Assembly (NCBI GenBank): GCA_017991315.1
Contig: JAGOQS010000003.1
Location: 372,001-436,000, forward strand
Direction: 5' to 3'
Origin: Ferrovibrio sp.
Lineage (GTDB): Bacteria; Pseudomonadota; Alphaproteobacteria; Ferrovibrionales; Ferrovibrionaceae
DNA length: 64,000 nucleotides
The notes beneath the pieces were generated by a model. The model was not told the origin of the DNA, ran no database searches, and saw only the letters and a program-made list of their open reading frames with translations. Below are positions 7,433 to 16,669 of the stretch, one piece after another; the stretch's first letter is position 1, and each line of letters begins with the position of its first letter. The position numbers were made by a program, and so were the translations under genes.

Positions 7433-8980
7433 TTAGTCCTTCGCCTCGACGAAGCGCGGGAACACGCCCTGGGGTGCGGGCAGTGGTGTGCCGGCACGCA
7501 GGCGACCGAGTTCGCCGAGATGCGCGAAGCTGCGCGCCGCTTCCGAGACGCCAAGCTGGTCGAGCAGCTTCGCCGCCGCATCCGGCGTCACCGGCTGCGC
7601 CAGGATGGCGAGGTGACGGATGGTTTCCAGCAATACCCACAGCACCGTGTTCATCCGCGCCGGATCGGTCTTGCGCAGAGTCCAGGGTGCCGCCACGTCG
7701 ATATACTTGTTCGCGGCATCCACCAGATCGTACCAGCTCTGCAACGCGACATGCAGTTCCTGGCGGTCGAAGGCGGCGCGCATCTGCACCAGCAGGCTGC
7801 CGGCCTGGGCCAGCAACCCCTCGTCCAATTCGCTCAACGGACCCGGCTCGGGCACGGCGGCATTGGCATTCTTGGCAACGAAGCTCAGCGTGCGCTGCGC
7901 CAGGTTGCCCATGCCGTTGGCCAGTTCGTTGTTGATACGGTTGATCATCGACTCGCGGCGGAAATCGCCATCATTACCGAACGGCACTTCGCGCATCAGG
8001 AAATAGCGCGTCTGGTCGAGGCCGAAAGTGTCGATCAGCGCCAGCGGGTCGATCACGTTGCCGAGCGACTTGGAAATCTTCTGGCCCTCGTTGGTCCACC
8101 AACCATGGGCAAAGACGCGCTTATGCGTCTCCAGCCCGGCGGCGAGCAGGAAGGCAGGCCAGTAGACCGCGTGGAAGCGCAAGATGTCCTTGCCGACCAT
8201 GTGGATGTCGGCGGGCCAGTAGCGCTTGTACTTCTCCGCATTGGTATCGGGATAGCCGGCGGCAGTAATGTAGTTGGTCAGCGCGTCCAGCCACACATAC
8301 ATGATATGCGCCGGATCGTTCGGCACCGGAACGCCCCACTTGAAGGTGGTACGCGAGACCGAAAGGTCTTTCAGCCCGCCCTTCACGAAGCTCACCACCT
8401 CGTTGCGGCGGCTGTTCGGCAGGATGAAATCGGGATGCTCGTCGTAGAACTTGAGCAGCCGCTCCTCCCAGGCCGAGAGGCGGAAGAAATAGGACGGCTC
8501 CTTCACCCACTCCACCGGCGCACCGGACGCGATCACGGTCTTGCCCTGCGGGCCGTCCTGGAGTTCTTCCTCCTGGTAGAAGGCCTCGTCGCGCACCGCG
8601 TACCAGCCCTCGTAATAGCCGAGGTAGATATCGCCAGCTTCGACCAGCTTGTTCCACAACGCCTGCACCGACTTGATGTGGCGCTCCTCAGTGGTGCGGA
8701 TAAAGTCGTCGTTGGAAATATTCAGCCGCTTGGCCAGCTCGCGGAAATTGGTGCTCACCTGGTCGCAGAATGCCTTGGGGTCCATGCCGGCCGCCTGCGC
8801 CGCCTTCTCGACCTTCTGGCCATGCTCATCGGTGCCGGTAAGGAACAGCACATCGAACCCGTCCAGCCGCTTGAAGCGGGCGATCAGGTCGCAGGCCAGG
8901 GTCGTGTAGGCATGCCCGATATGGGGCTTGTCGTTCACGTAGTAGATCGGCGTGGTGATATAGTAGCTGTTGCGCGTCAT
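7433..8980 (-). CDS. metG: Methionyl-tRNA synthetase
   Basis: A 515-residue class I synthetase that attaches methionine to tRNA-Met. The HIGH motif is at H20-IGH (PHIGHAYTTL), and the KMSKS motif is KISKS at residues 301-305, followed by LGNVIDPL. An ILPNSRRNEVVSFV stretch and an anticodon-binding helical domain follow. It lacks a C-terminal dimerisation (tRBD) domain, giving the short form usual in Alphaproteobacteria. I start at MTRNSYYITTPIYYVND; a start six codons upstream is also possible. It leads into tatD, the PhnP-like gene and the ELM1-like gene. Confidence 0.97.
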   Translation of the reverse strand: MTRNSYYITTPIYYVNDKPHIGHAYTTLACDLIARFKRLDGFDVLFLTGTDEHGQKVEKAAQAAGMDPKAFCDQVSTNFRELAKRLNISNDDFIRTTEERHIKSVQALWNKLVEAGDIYLGYYEGWYAVRDEAFYQEEELQDGPQGKTVIASGAPVEWVKEPSYFFRLSAWEERLLKFYDEHPDFILPNSRRNEVVSFVKGGLKDLSVSRTTFKWGVPVPNDPAHIMYVWLDALTNYITAAGYPDTNAEKYKRYWPADIHMVGKDILRFHAVYWPAFLLAAGLETHKRVFAHGWWTNEGQKISKSLGNVIDPLALIDTFGLDQTRYFLMREVPFGNDGDFRRESMINRINNELANGMGNLAQRTLSFVAKNANAAVPEPGPLSELDEGLLAQAGSLLVQMRAAFDRQELHVALQSWYDLVDAANKYIDVAAPWTLRKTDPARMNTVLWVLLETIRHLAILAQPVTPDAAAKLLDQLGVSEAARSFAHLGELGRLRAGTPLPAPQGVFPRFVEAKD

Positions 8981-9025
8981 GGGCACAAAATAGTGCATTG
9001 CCAGCAGCTTAGAAACCGCTTGGGC

Positions 9026-9574
9026 TTAATTTTCGAAGCGGAAATCCGGGATGTCGACGCAGCGGTCGAGCATTTTGCGCAGCTTGGCCTCCACCTCCGC
9101 CTGCAACCCGGGCAGGTAATCGGGCACCAACTGGGCGGGGATTTCCGGCAGGGAGTTGGTGCGGAAGAATTCCAGGGAATCGATCTGGTTCAGCAACACC
9201 GCCTGGGCGAAGAAGTTCACCATGCCGCGCCGGTCCATCCAGGTGAGATAGGCGCCCATGGCGCGCAGCATGGCGGCATAGCAGCGCATCTTCACGCCAT
9301 TCACTTCCGAGAGCACCATCTGCCGTGTCGCGGCATCGATATGCTCCAGGCGGCCTTCCAGCACCTCGCAGAAGGAAAGAAATTCCTGCATCTGGCGGAA
9401 ACTGTCGGTGTATTCGGCAAAGGAAAGTAGCTGCGCCCGCTCGAACGTCTCCTGCGAGGCCTCGGCGGCCTGACGGCCACGCATTTCAAGCACCTGGAGC
9501 AAACGCAGGGCTTCGCCGACCGGATCGGCCGACTTGCGCGGGTCGAAATACTGGTGCGTCGGTTGCTGCGCCAT
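9026..9574 (-). CDS. Helical protein of unknown function
   Basis: I do not recognise this 182-residue protein. After a polar start (MAQQPTHQYFDPRKSADP) it is predicted to be mostly helical, with many Glu, Gln, Leu and Met residues, repeated short heptads (EALRLLQVLEMRGRQAAEA; FLSFCEVLEGRLEHIDAATR) and an aromatic Trp/Phe stretch (YLTWMDRRGMVNFFAQAV). No signal peptide or membrane segment is seen. It lies 45 bases upstream of metG on the same strand and 74 bases from divergent pyrB, in the place where tmk or holB often sits in relatives. The start was chosen at MAQQ, after which the composition becomes protein-like. Confidence 0.7.
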   Translation of the reverse strand: MAQQPTHQYFDPRKSADPVGEALRLLQVLEMRGRQAAEASQETFERAQLLSFAEYTDSFRQMQEFLSFCEVLEGRLEHIDAATRQMVLSEVNGVKMRCYAAMLRAMGAYLTWMDRRGMVNFFAQAVLLNQIDSLEFFRTNSLPEIPAQLVPDYLPGLQAEVEAKLRKMLDRCVDIPDFRFEN

Positions 9575-9648
9575 GAAATCCACTTTAGCGGGACAAATCT
9601 TACGGGTTCGTTGCCGCCGCCCAAGTGGATGTGTATGATCCCGGCCCA

Positions 9649-10647
9649 ATGTCCGCAAGCCCTCCCTCCGCCCCGCCGCCCGGCTCCGCAGGAGCCACCC
9701 TCGGGCCAGCTTTTCCCCACCGCCATCTCCTTGGAATCGAAGGGCTTTCCGCCCAGGATATCGAGAGTATCCTGGACCAGTCGGACCGCTACGTGCTGCA
9801 GAATCGGGCCATCGACAAGAAGCAGGGCAGCCTGCGCGGCCGCACCGTCATCAACCTGTTTTTCGAGAATTCGACCCGCACCCGCACTTCCTTCGAGCTG
9901 GCGGGCAAGCGGCTGGGCGCCGATGTCATCAACATGTCGGTCGCCACCTCCTCGATCAAGAAGGGCGAGACGCTGATCGACACGGCGATCACGCTCAATG
10001 CCATGCATCCGGACCTGCTGGTAGTGCGCCACCCGGATTCGGGCGCCGTGGCCCTGCTGGCGCAGAAGGTCGGCTGCTCGGTGATCAATGGCGGCGACGG
10101 CACCCATGAACACCCGACTCAGGCCTTGCTCGATGCCCTGACCATCCGCCGCCGCAAGGGCCGGCTGCAGGGCCTGCGGGTCGCCATCTGCGGCGACATC
10201 CTGCATAGCCGCGTGGCGCGCTCGAACATCCATCTGCTGAACACCATGGGCGCCCATGTGCGCCTGATCGCGCCCCCCACCCTGCTGCCCGCCCATGCCG
10301 ACCGCTTCGGCGTCGAGGTATTCCACGACATGCGCAAGGGCCTGGCGGACGTGGATATCGTTATGATGCTGCGGCTGCAGATGGAACGCATGCAGGGGTC
10401 GTTCGTGCCCTCCACGCGCGAATATTTCCATCTCTACGGCCTGGATGCCGAAAAGCTCAGCTTCGCCAAGCCGGACGCGCTGATCATGCATCCGGGACCG
10501 ATGAACCGCGGCATCGAGATCGACACCGAGGTGGCCGACGACATCCACCGCAGCGTCATCCACGAACAAGTGGAAATGGGCGTGGCGGTGCGCATGGCCT
10601 GCCTGGAGATGCTCTCCCGCCACCTGCCCAACTGGCACGGGGAATAA
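9649..10647 (+). CDS. pyrB: Aspartate carbamoyltransferase catalytic subunit
   Basis: The 332-residue enzyme joins carbamoyl phosphate and aspartate in step two of pyrimidine synthesis. The carbamoyl-phosphate motif STRTR is at residues 75-79 ([13 protein letters not shown]); [40 protein letters not shown] and [12 protein letters not shown] are all present. A polar N-terminal extension of about 20 residues precedes the domain. It is first in the plus-strand run pyrB, pseudo-pyrC, plsY, dprA; the gap to the next gene is 6 bases. No pyrI is present; in other bacteria such an ATCase assembles with an inactive dihydroorotase homologue, which fits the neighbour. Confidence 0.96.
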   Translation: MSASPPSAPPPGSAGATLGPAFPHRHLLGIEGLSAQDIESILDQSDRYVLQNRAIDKKQGSLRGRTVINLFFENSTRTRTSFELAGKRLGADVINMSVATSSIKKGETLIDTAITLNAMHPDLLVVRHPDSGAVALLAQKVGCSVINGGDGTHEHPTQALLDALTIRRRKGRLQGLRVAICGDILHSRVARSNIHLLNTMGAHVRLIAPPTLLPAHADRFGVEVFHDMRKGLADVDIVMMLRLQMERMQGSFVPSTREYFHLYGLDAEKLSFAKPDALIMHPGPMNRGIEIDTEVADDIHRSVIHEQVEMGVAVRMACLEMLSRHLPNWHGE

Positions 10648-10653
10648 CGCACC

Positions 10654-11961
10654 ATGCCGCGCCGCCGGACGCTGTATACCAACGCGCGCCTGCTCGACCC
10701 CGCTACCGGGCTCGATGTGAAGGGGGCGCTGCTCACCGAGGGCGACCGCATCCTCGATCTCGGACCGCGCCTGGCCGTCACCAGCCTGGGCAGCGAAACC
10801 GAGACCATAGACTGCCAGGGGCATTGCCTCAGCCCCGGCCTGATCGACATGCATGTCTGGCTGCGCGAGCCGGGCGCCGAACACCAGGAAACGCTGGCGA
10901 CAGGCGCGCGTGCGGCTGCCGCCGGGGGCATAACCACGGTGGTGGCGATGCCGAATACCGATCCGGTGATCGACGAGGTGGCGCTGGTGGAATTCATTTC
11001 CCGCCGCGCCGAAGCCAGCGCCGTGGTGCGCGTGCTGCCCGCCGCCGCCGCCACCAAGGGCACGCATGGCAAGGAAATGACCGAGTTCGGCCTGCTCGCC
11101 GAGGCCGGCGCCGTTGCCTTCACCGATGGCGAGCATGCCATTTCGGATGCCCGCGTGATGCGCCGTGCGCTGTCCTATGCCACGGTGTTCGACCTGCTGC
11201 TGATCCAGCCCTGCGAGGAGCCGAAGCTCAGCACCGATGGTGCCATGAACGAGGGCGAGGTTTCCGCCCGCCTCGGCCTGCCCGGCATACCGGCCGCTGC
11301 CGAGGTGATCATGCTGGAACGCGATATCCGGCTGCTGGAAATCACCCGTGGCCGCCTGCATGCGGCGCATCTCTCGACCCGGGATGCGCTGGAAACGGCC
11401 CGCCAGGCCAAGGCGCGCGGTCTGCGCCTCACCGCCGGCGCCGCCGTGCATAATTTTGCGCTCAACGAATTCGATATCGGCGATTACCGCACCTTCGCCA
11501 AGGTGAAGCCGCCGCTGCGCCACGAGGATGACCGCCGCGCCGTGGTGGAAGCCCTGCAGGACGGCACCATCGACGTGATTTCCTCGGCCCATGCGCCGCA
11601 GGATCCGGAAAGCAAGCGCCTGCCCTTCGCCCAGGCAGCTTTCGGTGCCATCGGCCTGGAAACGCTGCTGCCGCTGACGCTCGGGCTCTATCACGCGGGC
11701 GACATGCCGTTGCTGCCGCTGCTGGCCTGCCTCACCTACAAGCCGGCCAAGCTGCTGAAGCTTGAGAGCGGCCGCCTGGCACCGGGCGCACCCGCCGACC
11801 TGTTGCTGTTCGATCTCGACGCGCCGTGGAAGATCGACGCCAAGAAGCTGCGCTCGAAGGCCAAGAATTCGCCCTATGACGGCCGCCGCGTGCAAGGCCA
11901 TGTGCTGCGTACCGTGGTTGGTGGCAACACCGTGTTCCAGCGCAAGCGGGACGGCCAATGA
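10654..11961 (+). CDS. Dihydroorotase homologue, probably catalytically inactive (PyrC'/PyrX type)
   Basis: A 435-residue amidohydrolase-fold protein aligned over its length with class I dihydroorotase ([47 protein letters not shown]). Key residues are changed: HxH is H67-V-W69; the FSDDG ligand region reads FTDG (G159); the PHH motif is V-H266-N267; and the catalytic Asp of the ATDHAPH motif is Ala312 (SSAHAPQ). H236 and H239 remain. With the metal site and catalytic Asp lost it should not hydrolyse dihydroorotate. Family knowledge points to a structural partner that holds PyrB in a complex. A genuine pyrC must lie elsewhere. It overlaps plsY by 4 bases. Confidence 0.88.
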   Translation: MPRRRTLYTNARLLDPATGLDVKGALLTEGDRILDLGPRLAVTSLGSETETIDCQGHCLSPGLIDMHVWLREPGAEHQETLATGARAAAAGGITTVVAMPNTDPVIDEVALVEFISRRAEASAVVRVLPAAAATKGTHGKEMTEFGLLAEAGAVAFTDGEHAISDARVMRRALSYATVFDLLLIQPCEEPKLSTDGAMNEGEVSARLGLPGIPAAAEVIMLERDIRLLEITRGRLHAAHLSTRDALETARQAKARGLRLTAGAAVHNFALNEFDIGDYRTFAKVKPPLRHEDDRRAVVEALQDGTIDVISSAHAPQDPESKRLPFAQAAFGAIGLETLLPLTLGLYHAGDMPLLPLLACLTYKPAKLLKLESGRLAPGAPADLLLFDLDAPWKIDAKKLRSKAKNSPYDGRRVQGHVLRTVVGGNTVFQRKRDGQ

Positions 11962-12587
11962 GCCTCGATACAGCTTACATCCTGCTGGCTCTTTCCTGCG
12001 GCTATGCGCTCGGCTCGATCCCGTTCGGCCTGGTGCTGACCAAGCTGGCGGGCCTGGGCGATATCCGCGCCATCGGCTCGGGCAATATCGGCGCCACCAA
12101 TGTGCTGCGCACCGGCCGCAAGGACCTGGCACTGGCCACCCTGATCCTCGATGGCGGCAAAGGCACGCTGGCGGCGGTCCTGGGCCAGTATTTCGGCGGC
12201 CCGGACCTGATGATTGTCGCTGCCTTCGCAGCCTTCGTCGGGCATCTGTTTCCTGTCTGGCTGAAATTCAACGGCGGCAAGGGCGTCGCCACCTTCCTGG
12301 GTGTCACCCTCGGCCTCTACTGGCCGCTCGGCCTGCTCTGCTGCGGCACCTGGCTGCTGGTCGCCGCCGTCAGCCGCCTCTCCTCACTCTCGGCCCTGCT
12401 CGCCGCCGCGCTCAGTCCGCTGTTTGCCTGGTTTCTGGTGTCGCCCCCCTCACAAGCCTTGGGCGTCGCCTTGCTCTGCGCCGTGATGGCGGTGCTGGTC
12501 TTCATCCGGCATCACCAGAATATCGCCCGCCTGCTCAAGGGCGAGGAACCGAAGATCGGCAAGAAGAAAGCAGATGGCGGCGCGTGA
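11958..12587 (+). CDS. plsY: Glycerol-3-phosphate acyltransferase PlsY
   Basis: A 209-residue inner-membrane enzyme that transfers an acyl group from acyl phosphate to glycerol 3-phosphate, the first step of phospholipid synthesis. It has about five membrane segments and the three family motifs: GSIPFG near residue 19, [16 protein letters not shown], and [13 protein letters not shown]. Its ATG overlaps the pseudo-pyrC stop (ATGA) and its 3' end overlaps dprA by 14 bases, so the group is read as one message. Confidence 0.96.
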   Translation: MSLDTAYILLALSCGYALGSIPFGLVLTKLAGLGDIRAIGSGNIGATNVLRTGRKDLALATLILDGGKGTLAAVLGQYFGGPDLMIVAAFAAFVGHLFPVWLKFNGGKGVATFLGVTLGLYWPLGLLCCGTWLLVAAVSRLSSLSALLAAALSPLFAWFLVSPPSQALGVALLCAVMAVLVFIRHHQNIARLLKGEEPKIGKKKADGGA

Positions 12588-13689
12588 GCTGCCGGATGCC
12601 GAAAGGCTCGACTGGCTGCGTCTGATCCGCAGCGAGAATGTCGGCCCCATCACCTTCCACCAGTTGCTCGACCGCTTCGGCTCTGCTGCGGCGGCACTGA
12701 AGGCCCTGCCCGACCTGGCGCGGCGCGGCGGCAAGCGCAGCCTCACGATTGCCAGCCAGGCAGAAGCGGAGGCCGAAGCGGAAGCCGTGCGCCGCCACGG
12801 TGCGCGGCTGGTCGCCTGGGGCGAACCGGCCTATCCCGCTAGACTGGCCAGCATCGACGATGCGCCGCCGATCCTCACCCTGCACGGCCAGGCGACCCCG
12901 GCGCAAAAGCCCGGCGTCGCCATTGTCGGCGCACGCAATGCTTCCGCCATCGGGCAGCGTTTCACCCGCGACCTCGCCGCCGAGATCGCACGCCAGGACC
13001 TGGCGGTGATTTCCGGCCTGGCACGCGGCATCGACCGCGCCGCCCATGAAGGCGCGCTCGCCGTGAATGGTGCCACCTATGCCTTCATCGGTGCCGGTAT
13101 CGATGTGGTGTTTCCGCCAGAGAATGCCGACCTGCATGGGCGGCTCAGCACCACCGGCGCGATCTATGCCGAAATGCCGTTCGGCACCGGCGTGAAGCCA
13201 CAGCATTTCCCACGCCGCAACCGGCTGATCTCGGGCGCCAGCCTGGGGGTGCTGGTGGTGGAAGCGGCGATGAAATCCGGCTCGCTGATCACCGCCCGCT
13301 TCGCCGCCAGCCAGGGCCGCGAGGTGATGGCGGTGCCGGGCTCGCCGCTCGATCCGCGCTGCCATGGCAGCAATGACCTGATCCGCCAGGGGGCCGCCCT
13401 GGTGGAGCGCATCGACGACGTGCTGGCGGTGATCCAGCCGCTGCTGCAGGCCGACCTGTTCGCGCCGTCCCGCCCGTTCCGTGCCGCGCCGCCGCAGCCG
13501 CCCGCCGATGACGAGGTTGCCGCCGCCCATGCCCGCATCGAGGAATTGCTGTCGCCGAGCCCGGTAGATATCGACGAACTGATCCGCCTGAGCGGCTACA
13601 GCCCGGCCATCGTGCAGATGGTGCTGCTGGAACGCGAGCTGGCCGGCCGCCTGCAGCGGCATCGCGGCAACAAGGTTTCCTTGCTCTGA
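12574..13689 (+). CDS. dprA: DNA-processing protein DprA
   Basis: The 371-residue protein has an N-terminal helical domain ([20 protein letters not shown]), the Rossmann-like DprA core ([71 protein letters not shown]) and a C-terminal winged-helix-like domain after about residue 300. DprA loads RecA onto incoming single-stranded DNA in transformation. It is the last gene of the pyrB group; topA, which usually follows in Alphaproteobacteria, is not here, and a chromate module follows instead. Confidence 0.96.
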   Translation: MAARELPDAERLDWLRLIRSENVGPITFHQLLDRFGSAAAALKALPDLARRGGKRSLTIASQAEAEAEAEAVRRHGARLVAWGEPAYPARLASIDDAPPILTLHGQATPAQKPGVAIVGARNASAIGQRFTRDLAAEIARQDLAVISGLARGIDRAAHEGALAVNGATYAFIGAGIDVVFPPENADLHGRLSTTGAIYAEMPFGTGVKPQHFPRRNRLISGASLGVLVVEAAMKSGSLITARFAASQGREVMAVPGSPLDPRCHGSNDLIRQGAALVERIDDVLAVIQPLLQADLFAPSRPFRAAPPQPPADDEVAAAHARIEELLSPSPVDIDELIRLSGYSPAIVQMVLLERELAGRLQRHRGNKVSLL

Positions 13690-13831
13690 AAAACTGCTAT
13701 TCTGTCAGCCACGGGGGCAACGCGGTCTCCCCGTCAGATGCTCGCAGCCGGCCTCAACCCAACCCGGCTCAGGGTTTCCAAGCACCGCCTTCAACTCCCG
13801 CCCTGTGACCAGGGCGGAAAGAAGGTGTGAC
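13690..13831 (+). promoter_or_regulatory. Structured leader ahead of the chromate operon
   Basis: The 142 bases between dprA and the chrB-like start contain two good inverted repeats. ACGGGG (13711-13716) pairs with CCCCGT (13729-13734), and a perfect 8-base stem CCGCCCTG (13798-13805) pairs with CAGGGCGG (13810-13817) around a TGAC loop. The second hairpin ends 14 bases before the ATG and just before the purine-rich GAAAGAAGG ribosome site. There is no run of T after it, so it is not a classical terminator. It may be an operator for a repressor or an RNA element that controls translation. Confidence 0.45.
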
Positions 13832-14632
13832 ATGGAAACAGCACTTCCCGCTATAACCCCCGCCGAACTGGCCCAGGATATTGCCCTGGGACGTTTTCCT
13901 GTTCTGATCGATGTGCGCCGCGAGGTGCGCTATGCCGAAGCCGGAGACGCGATCCGCGGTGCCTGCCGGCGAGATCCCGAGAAGCTCGCGGAATGGCATG
14001 GCGCCATTCCGGCCGGCAGCCGCATCGTGGTCTATTGCGTGCACGGCCATGAAGTGAGCCAGAATGCGACCCAGGCGTTGCGCAATCACGGCCGCGACGC
14101 GGTCTATCTCGCCGGCGGCATCGAAGCCTGGCGCGAGGCAGGGCTGCCGCTGGGCAAGAAGCCACCGGCCAGGCCAAGCCAATGGATCACGCGGGCACGG
14201 CCAAAGATCGACCGGATTGCCTGTCCCTGGCTGGTGCGCCGTTTTATTGACCCCGATGCCGTGATCCACTATGTGCCGGCGGAAAGCGTGCGCGCAGAGG
14301 GCCAGCGGCTTGGCGCCGAGCCCTTCGACATACCGGATACCGCCTACAGCCATGTCGGCGACTTGTGCAGTTTCGATGTCTTCATCGCCCGCCATGGCCT
14401 GGGCGGCGATCCCGCCCTCGCCCGCCTGGCGCTGATCGTGCGCGGGGCCGATACCGACCGCCTGGACCTGGCGCCGCAATCGGCCGGGCTGCTGGCGCTA
14501 TCGCTCGGGCTTTCCGCGATGTTGCCGGATGATGACGAGATGTTGGCAGCAGCCATGCCGATATACGATGCTCTCTATGCGTGGTGCGCCAGCGCCAGCA
14601 GTGAACGCCATGCCTGGCAGCCGGGCGCGTGA
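13832..14632 (+). CDS. Rhodanese-ChrB fusion protein, chromate resistance regulator
   Basis: A 266-residue two-domain protein. Residues about 8-112 form a rhodanese domain (VLIDVRREVRYAEAGD, active-site loop YCVHGHEVS with Cys69, YLAGGIEAWREAGLP). Residues about 125-262 are a ChrB C-terminal domain (RPKIDRIACPWLVRRFIDPDA, PFDIPDTAYSHVGDLCSFDVF). ChrB proteins control or support chromate resistance; the rhodanese part may handle sulfur or reduce oxidants. The downstream gene is ChrA, 8 bases after the stop, so the pair forms a chromate-efflux operon. The start at METALPAITPAEL is preceded by a good ribosome site; an upstream in-frame start is less likely. Confidence 0.88.
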   Translation: METALPAITPAELAQDIALGRFPVLIDVRREVRYAEAGDAIRGACRRDPEKLAEWHGAIPAGSRIVVYCVHGHEVSQNATQALRNHGRDAVYLAGGIEAWREAGLPLGKKPPARPSQWITRARPKIDRIACPWLVRRFIDPDAVIHYVPAESVRAEGQRLGAEPFDIPDTAYSHVGDLCSFDVFIARHGLGGDPALARLALIVRGADTDRLDLAPQSAGLLALSLGLSAMLPDDDEMLAAAMPIYDALYAWCASASSERHAWQPGA

Positions 14633-14640
14633 GGAACAGT

Positions 14641-15927
14641 ATGATGCGTGATACCAAGCCGAGTTTCTGGGAAGCATTCCGCGTCTGGGCGAAAATCGGG
14701 TTCCTGAGCTTCGGCGGCCCCGCCGGTCAGATTGCCCTGATGCACCGCGTGGTGGTCGACGAAAAGAAATGGGTCAGTGAACCGCAATTCCTGCATGCGC
14801 TGAATTTCTGCATGTTGCTGCCGGGACCGGAAGCCCAGCAGCTCGCCACCTATATCGGCTGGCTGCTGCATCGCGCCTGGGGCGGCGTTGTTGCCGGCCT
14901 GCTGTTCATCCTGCCGGGTTTCCTGCTGATCCTCGGCCTGGCAACGGTCTATGCATTATGGCGCGAAGTGCCGCTGATCGGCGGCATCTTCTATGGCCTG
15001 CAGGCGGCGGTGCTGGCCATCGTCGCGCAAGCCGTGGTGCGGGTGGCGAAGCGTGCGATCAAGACGCGGCTACTGCTCGGCATCGCTGCCCTCAGCTTCA
15101 TCGCCATTTTCGCGATCAAGCTGCCCTTCCCACTTATCATCCTGGCAGCGGCGCTGGCCGGCTGGCTGATCGGGCGCAGCAAGCCGGAAAGCATCCTGCC
15201 GGGCGGCATCAAGGCGGATGCCGATGTGCTGCCGAGTGTACCGCCAACACTCCAGCGCAACTTGATCATCCTGATGGTATTCGCCTTGCTCTGGGGCCTG
15301 CCGGTGCTGGGCCTGCATCTGATCTATGGCGAAAGCCATGTGCTGAGCCGCATCGCGGTGTTCTTCAGCGAGATGGCGGTGGTCACGTTCGGCGGCGCCT
15401 ATGCCGTGCTGGCCTATGTCGGACAACAGGCGGTGCAGGCCTTCGGCTGGCTCAGCCCGGCGGAAATGGTGGACGGGCTGGGGCTGGCTGAAACCACGCC
15501 GGGTCCGCTGATCCTGGTGCTTACCTTCGTCGGTTATCTCGCCAGCTTCCGCCTCAGCGGCATCGAGCCGCAATGGCTCGGCGGACTGATCGGCGGCACG
15601 CTCGCCACATGGGTCACTTTCGTGCCCTGCTTTCTATGGATCTTTCTCGGTGCGCCTTATGTCGAGCGCCTGCGCCATGTCGCGGCACTGAACCATGCCC
15701 TCACCGCGATCACCGCCGCCGTGGTCGGCGTGATCCTGAATCTGGCGGTCTGGTTCGGCCTGCATGTGGTGTTCAAGGATGGCATTCTGGACTGGGGGCA
15801 TCTCGACATCACCGCCGCGATCATGAGCGTCATCGCCCTGGTGGCGGCTTTGCGCTTCAATCTCGGCCTTGGCTGGCTCTTAAGCCTGGCGGCAATTATC
15901 GGCGTGGCGGTGAAGCATTTGTTCTAG
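14641..15927 (+). CDS. chrA: Chromate transporter ChrA, long (two-domain) type
   Basis: The 428-residue membrane protein carries two homologous CHR domains: the first with FWEAFRVWAKIGFLSFGGPAGQIALMHR and LLPGPEAQQLATYIGW, the second with EMAVVTFGGAYAVLAYVGQQAV and GLAETTPGPLILVLTFVGY. FGGP/FGGA and PGP motifs are the family signature; ten or more membrane segments are apparent. It exports chromate from the cytoplasm, driven by the membrane potential. It is the second gene of the chromate operon. The end overlaps the convergent tonB gene by 4 bases. Confidence 0.93.
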   Translation: MMRDTKPSFWEAFRVWAKIGFLSFGGPAGQIALMHRVVVDEKKWVSEPQFLHALNFCMLLPGPEAQQLATYIGWLLHRAWGGVVAGLLFILPGFLLILGLATVYALWREVPLIGGIFYGLQAAVLAIVAQAVVRVAKRAIKTRLLLGIAALSFIAIFAIKLPFPLIILAAALAGWLIGRSKPESILPGGIKADADVLPSVPPTLQRNLIILMVFALLWGLPVLGLHLIYGESHVLSRIAVFFSEMAVVTFGGAYAVLAYVGQQAVQAFGWLSPAEMVDGLGLAETTPGPLILVLTFVGYLASFRLSGIEPQWLGGLIGGTLATWVTFVPCFLWIFLGAPYVERLRHVAALNHALTAITAAVVGVILNLAVWFGLHVVFKDGILDWGHLDITAAIMSVIALVAALRFNLGLGWLLSLAAIIGVAVKHLF

Positions 15928-16667
15928 CGCTTCAAACTGAAACGCACGGGAACGACGATCTCCCAGCGGTCGCGGGTGATCCCCTCCGGAAAAGCCGGCA
16001 GCGTCTTGGCGCGCTTGATCATGTCCAGCGCGGCTTCATCCAGGATTTCGCTGCCCGAGCTGCGATGCAGCGCGAAGGCAATGACACGACCCTCACGGTC
16101 GAGCGTGAAGCGCAATTGCGGCACGCCTTCGAGATTCCGCAGCACGGCGCGGCGCGGATAATCCTTGTACTTCTCCAGCGCGATGGATAGTCGCGCCAGA
16201 TAATCCTGCTCGGCATTGGGATTGCCGGTGGCCACGGCAGCAGGCGGAGCGGCAACGGCTGCCGTCTGTGTGCTCGGCGATGCCGGCACGGGAGTCGGCG
16301 CCACCATGGCCTGCTGCACCGGCTGCGGCGGTGCTTCCACCGGCTTGGGCGGCGGCGGGGTTTCCACCTTTTGCGGCGGCGGTGGCCTCAGTTTCGGTTT
16401 CGGCGGCGGGGGCGGCGGTTCGGGCTCGGGCAGCGGTTCCGGCGCCTTGGACTCGATCACCGGCATAGGCTGCTCCACCACTGGCGGCGGTGGTGGCGGT
16501 GGCGCGGGTGGAGGCGGCGGTGGCGGCAGGCTGGCAAGCTGGATGGCGATGCTGGGCAATTCCTCGCCACGGGCATCTAGCGGCCTGGGGCCATCCAGCA
16601 CCACCAGCAAGCCGCCGAGCGCAGCGCCGTGCAACACCACGGAAATGCCCCAGCTACGCCACGACAT
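15924..16667 (-). CDS. tonB: TonB family energy-transducing protein
   Basis: The 247-residue protein has one N-terminal membrane anchor (residues 6-24), a long proline-rich spacer (about residues 45-125, rich in PPPPP and PEP/PKP repeats) that can span the periplasm, and a C-terminal TonB domain (ALEKYKDYPRRAVLRNLEGVPQLRFTLDREG, with YP motif) from about residue 165. It couples the proton gradient used by ExbB/ExbD to outer-membrane receptors. It is last in the receptor-piuC-exbB-exbD-tonB operon. Confidence 0.93.
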   Translation of the reverse strand: MSWRSWGISVVLHGAALGGLLVVLDGPRPLDARGEELPSIAIQLASLPPPPPPPAPPPPPPPVVEQPMPVIESKAPEPLPEPEPPPPPPKPKLRPPPPQKVETPPPPKPVEAPPQPVQQAMVAPTPVPASPSTQTAAVAAPPAAVATGNPNAEQDYLARLSIALEKYKDYPRRAVLRNLEGVPQLRFTLDREGRVIAFALHRSSGSEILDEAALDMIKRAKTLPAFPEGITRDRWEIVVPVRFSLKR

Positions 16668-16669
16668 GC

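Noticed and set aside
7421-9430. A 669-codon plus-strand frame opposite metG
   Set aside because: It covers metG and part of two neighbours in antisense, without a ribosome site or conserved motif.
9301-12132. A 943-codon open frame antisense to pyrB and pyrC
   Set aside because: It runs opposite to two clearly conserved genes and its product has no recognisable motif; in GC-rich DNA antisense frames stay open because of third-position GC.
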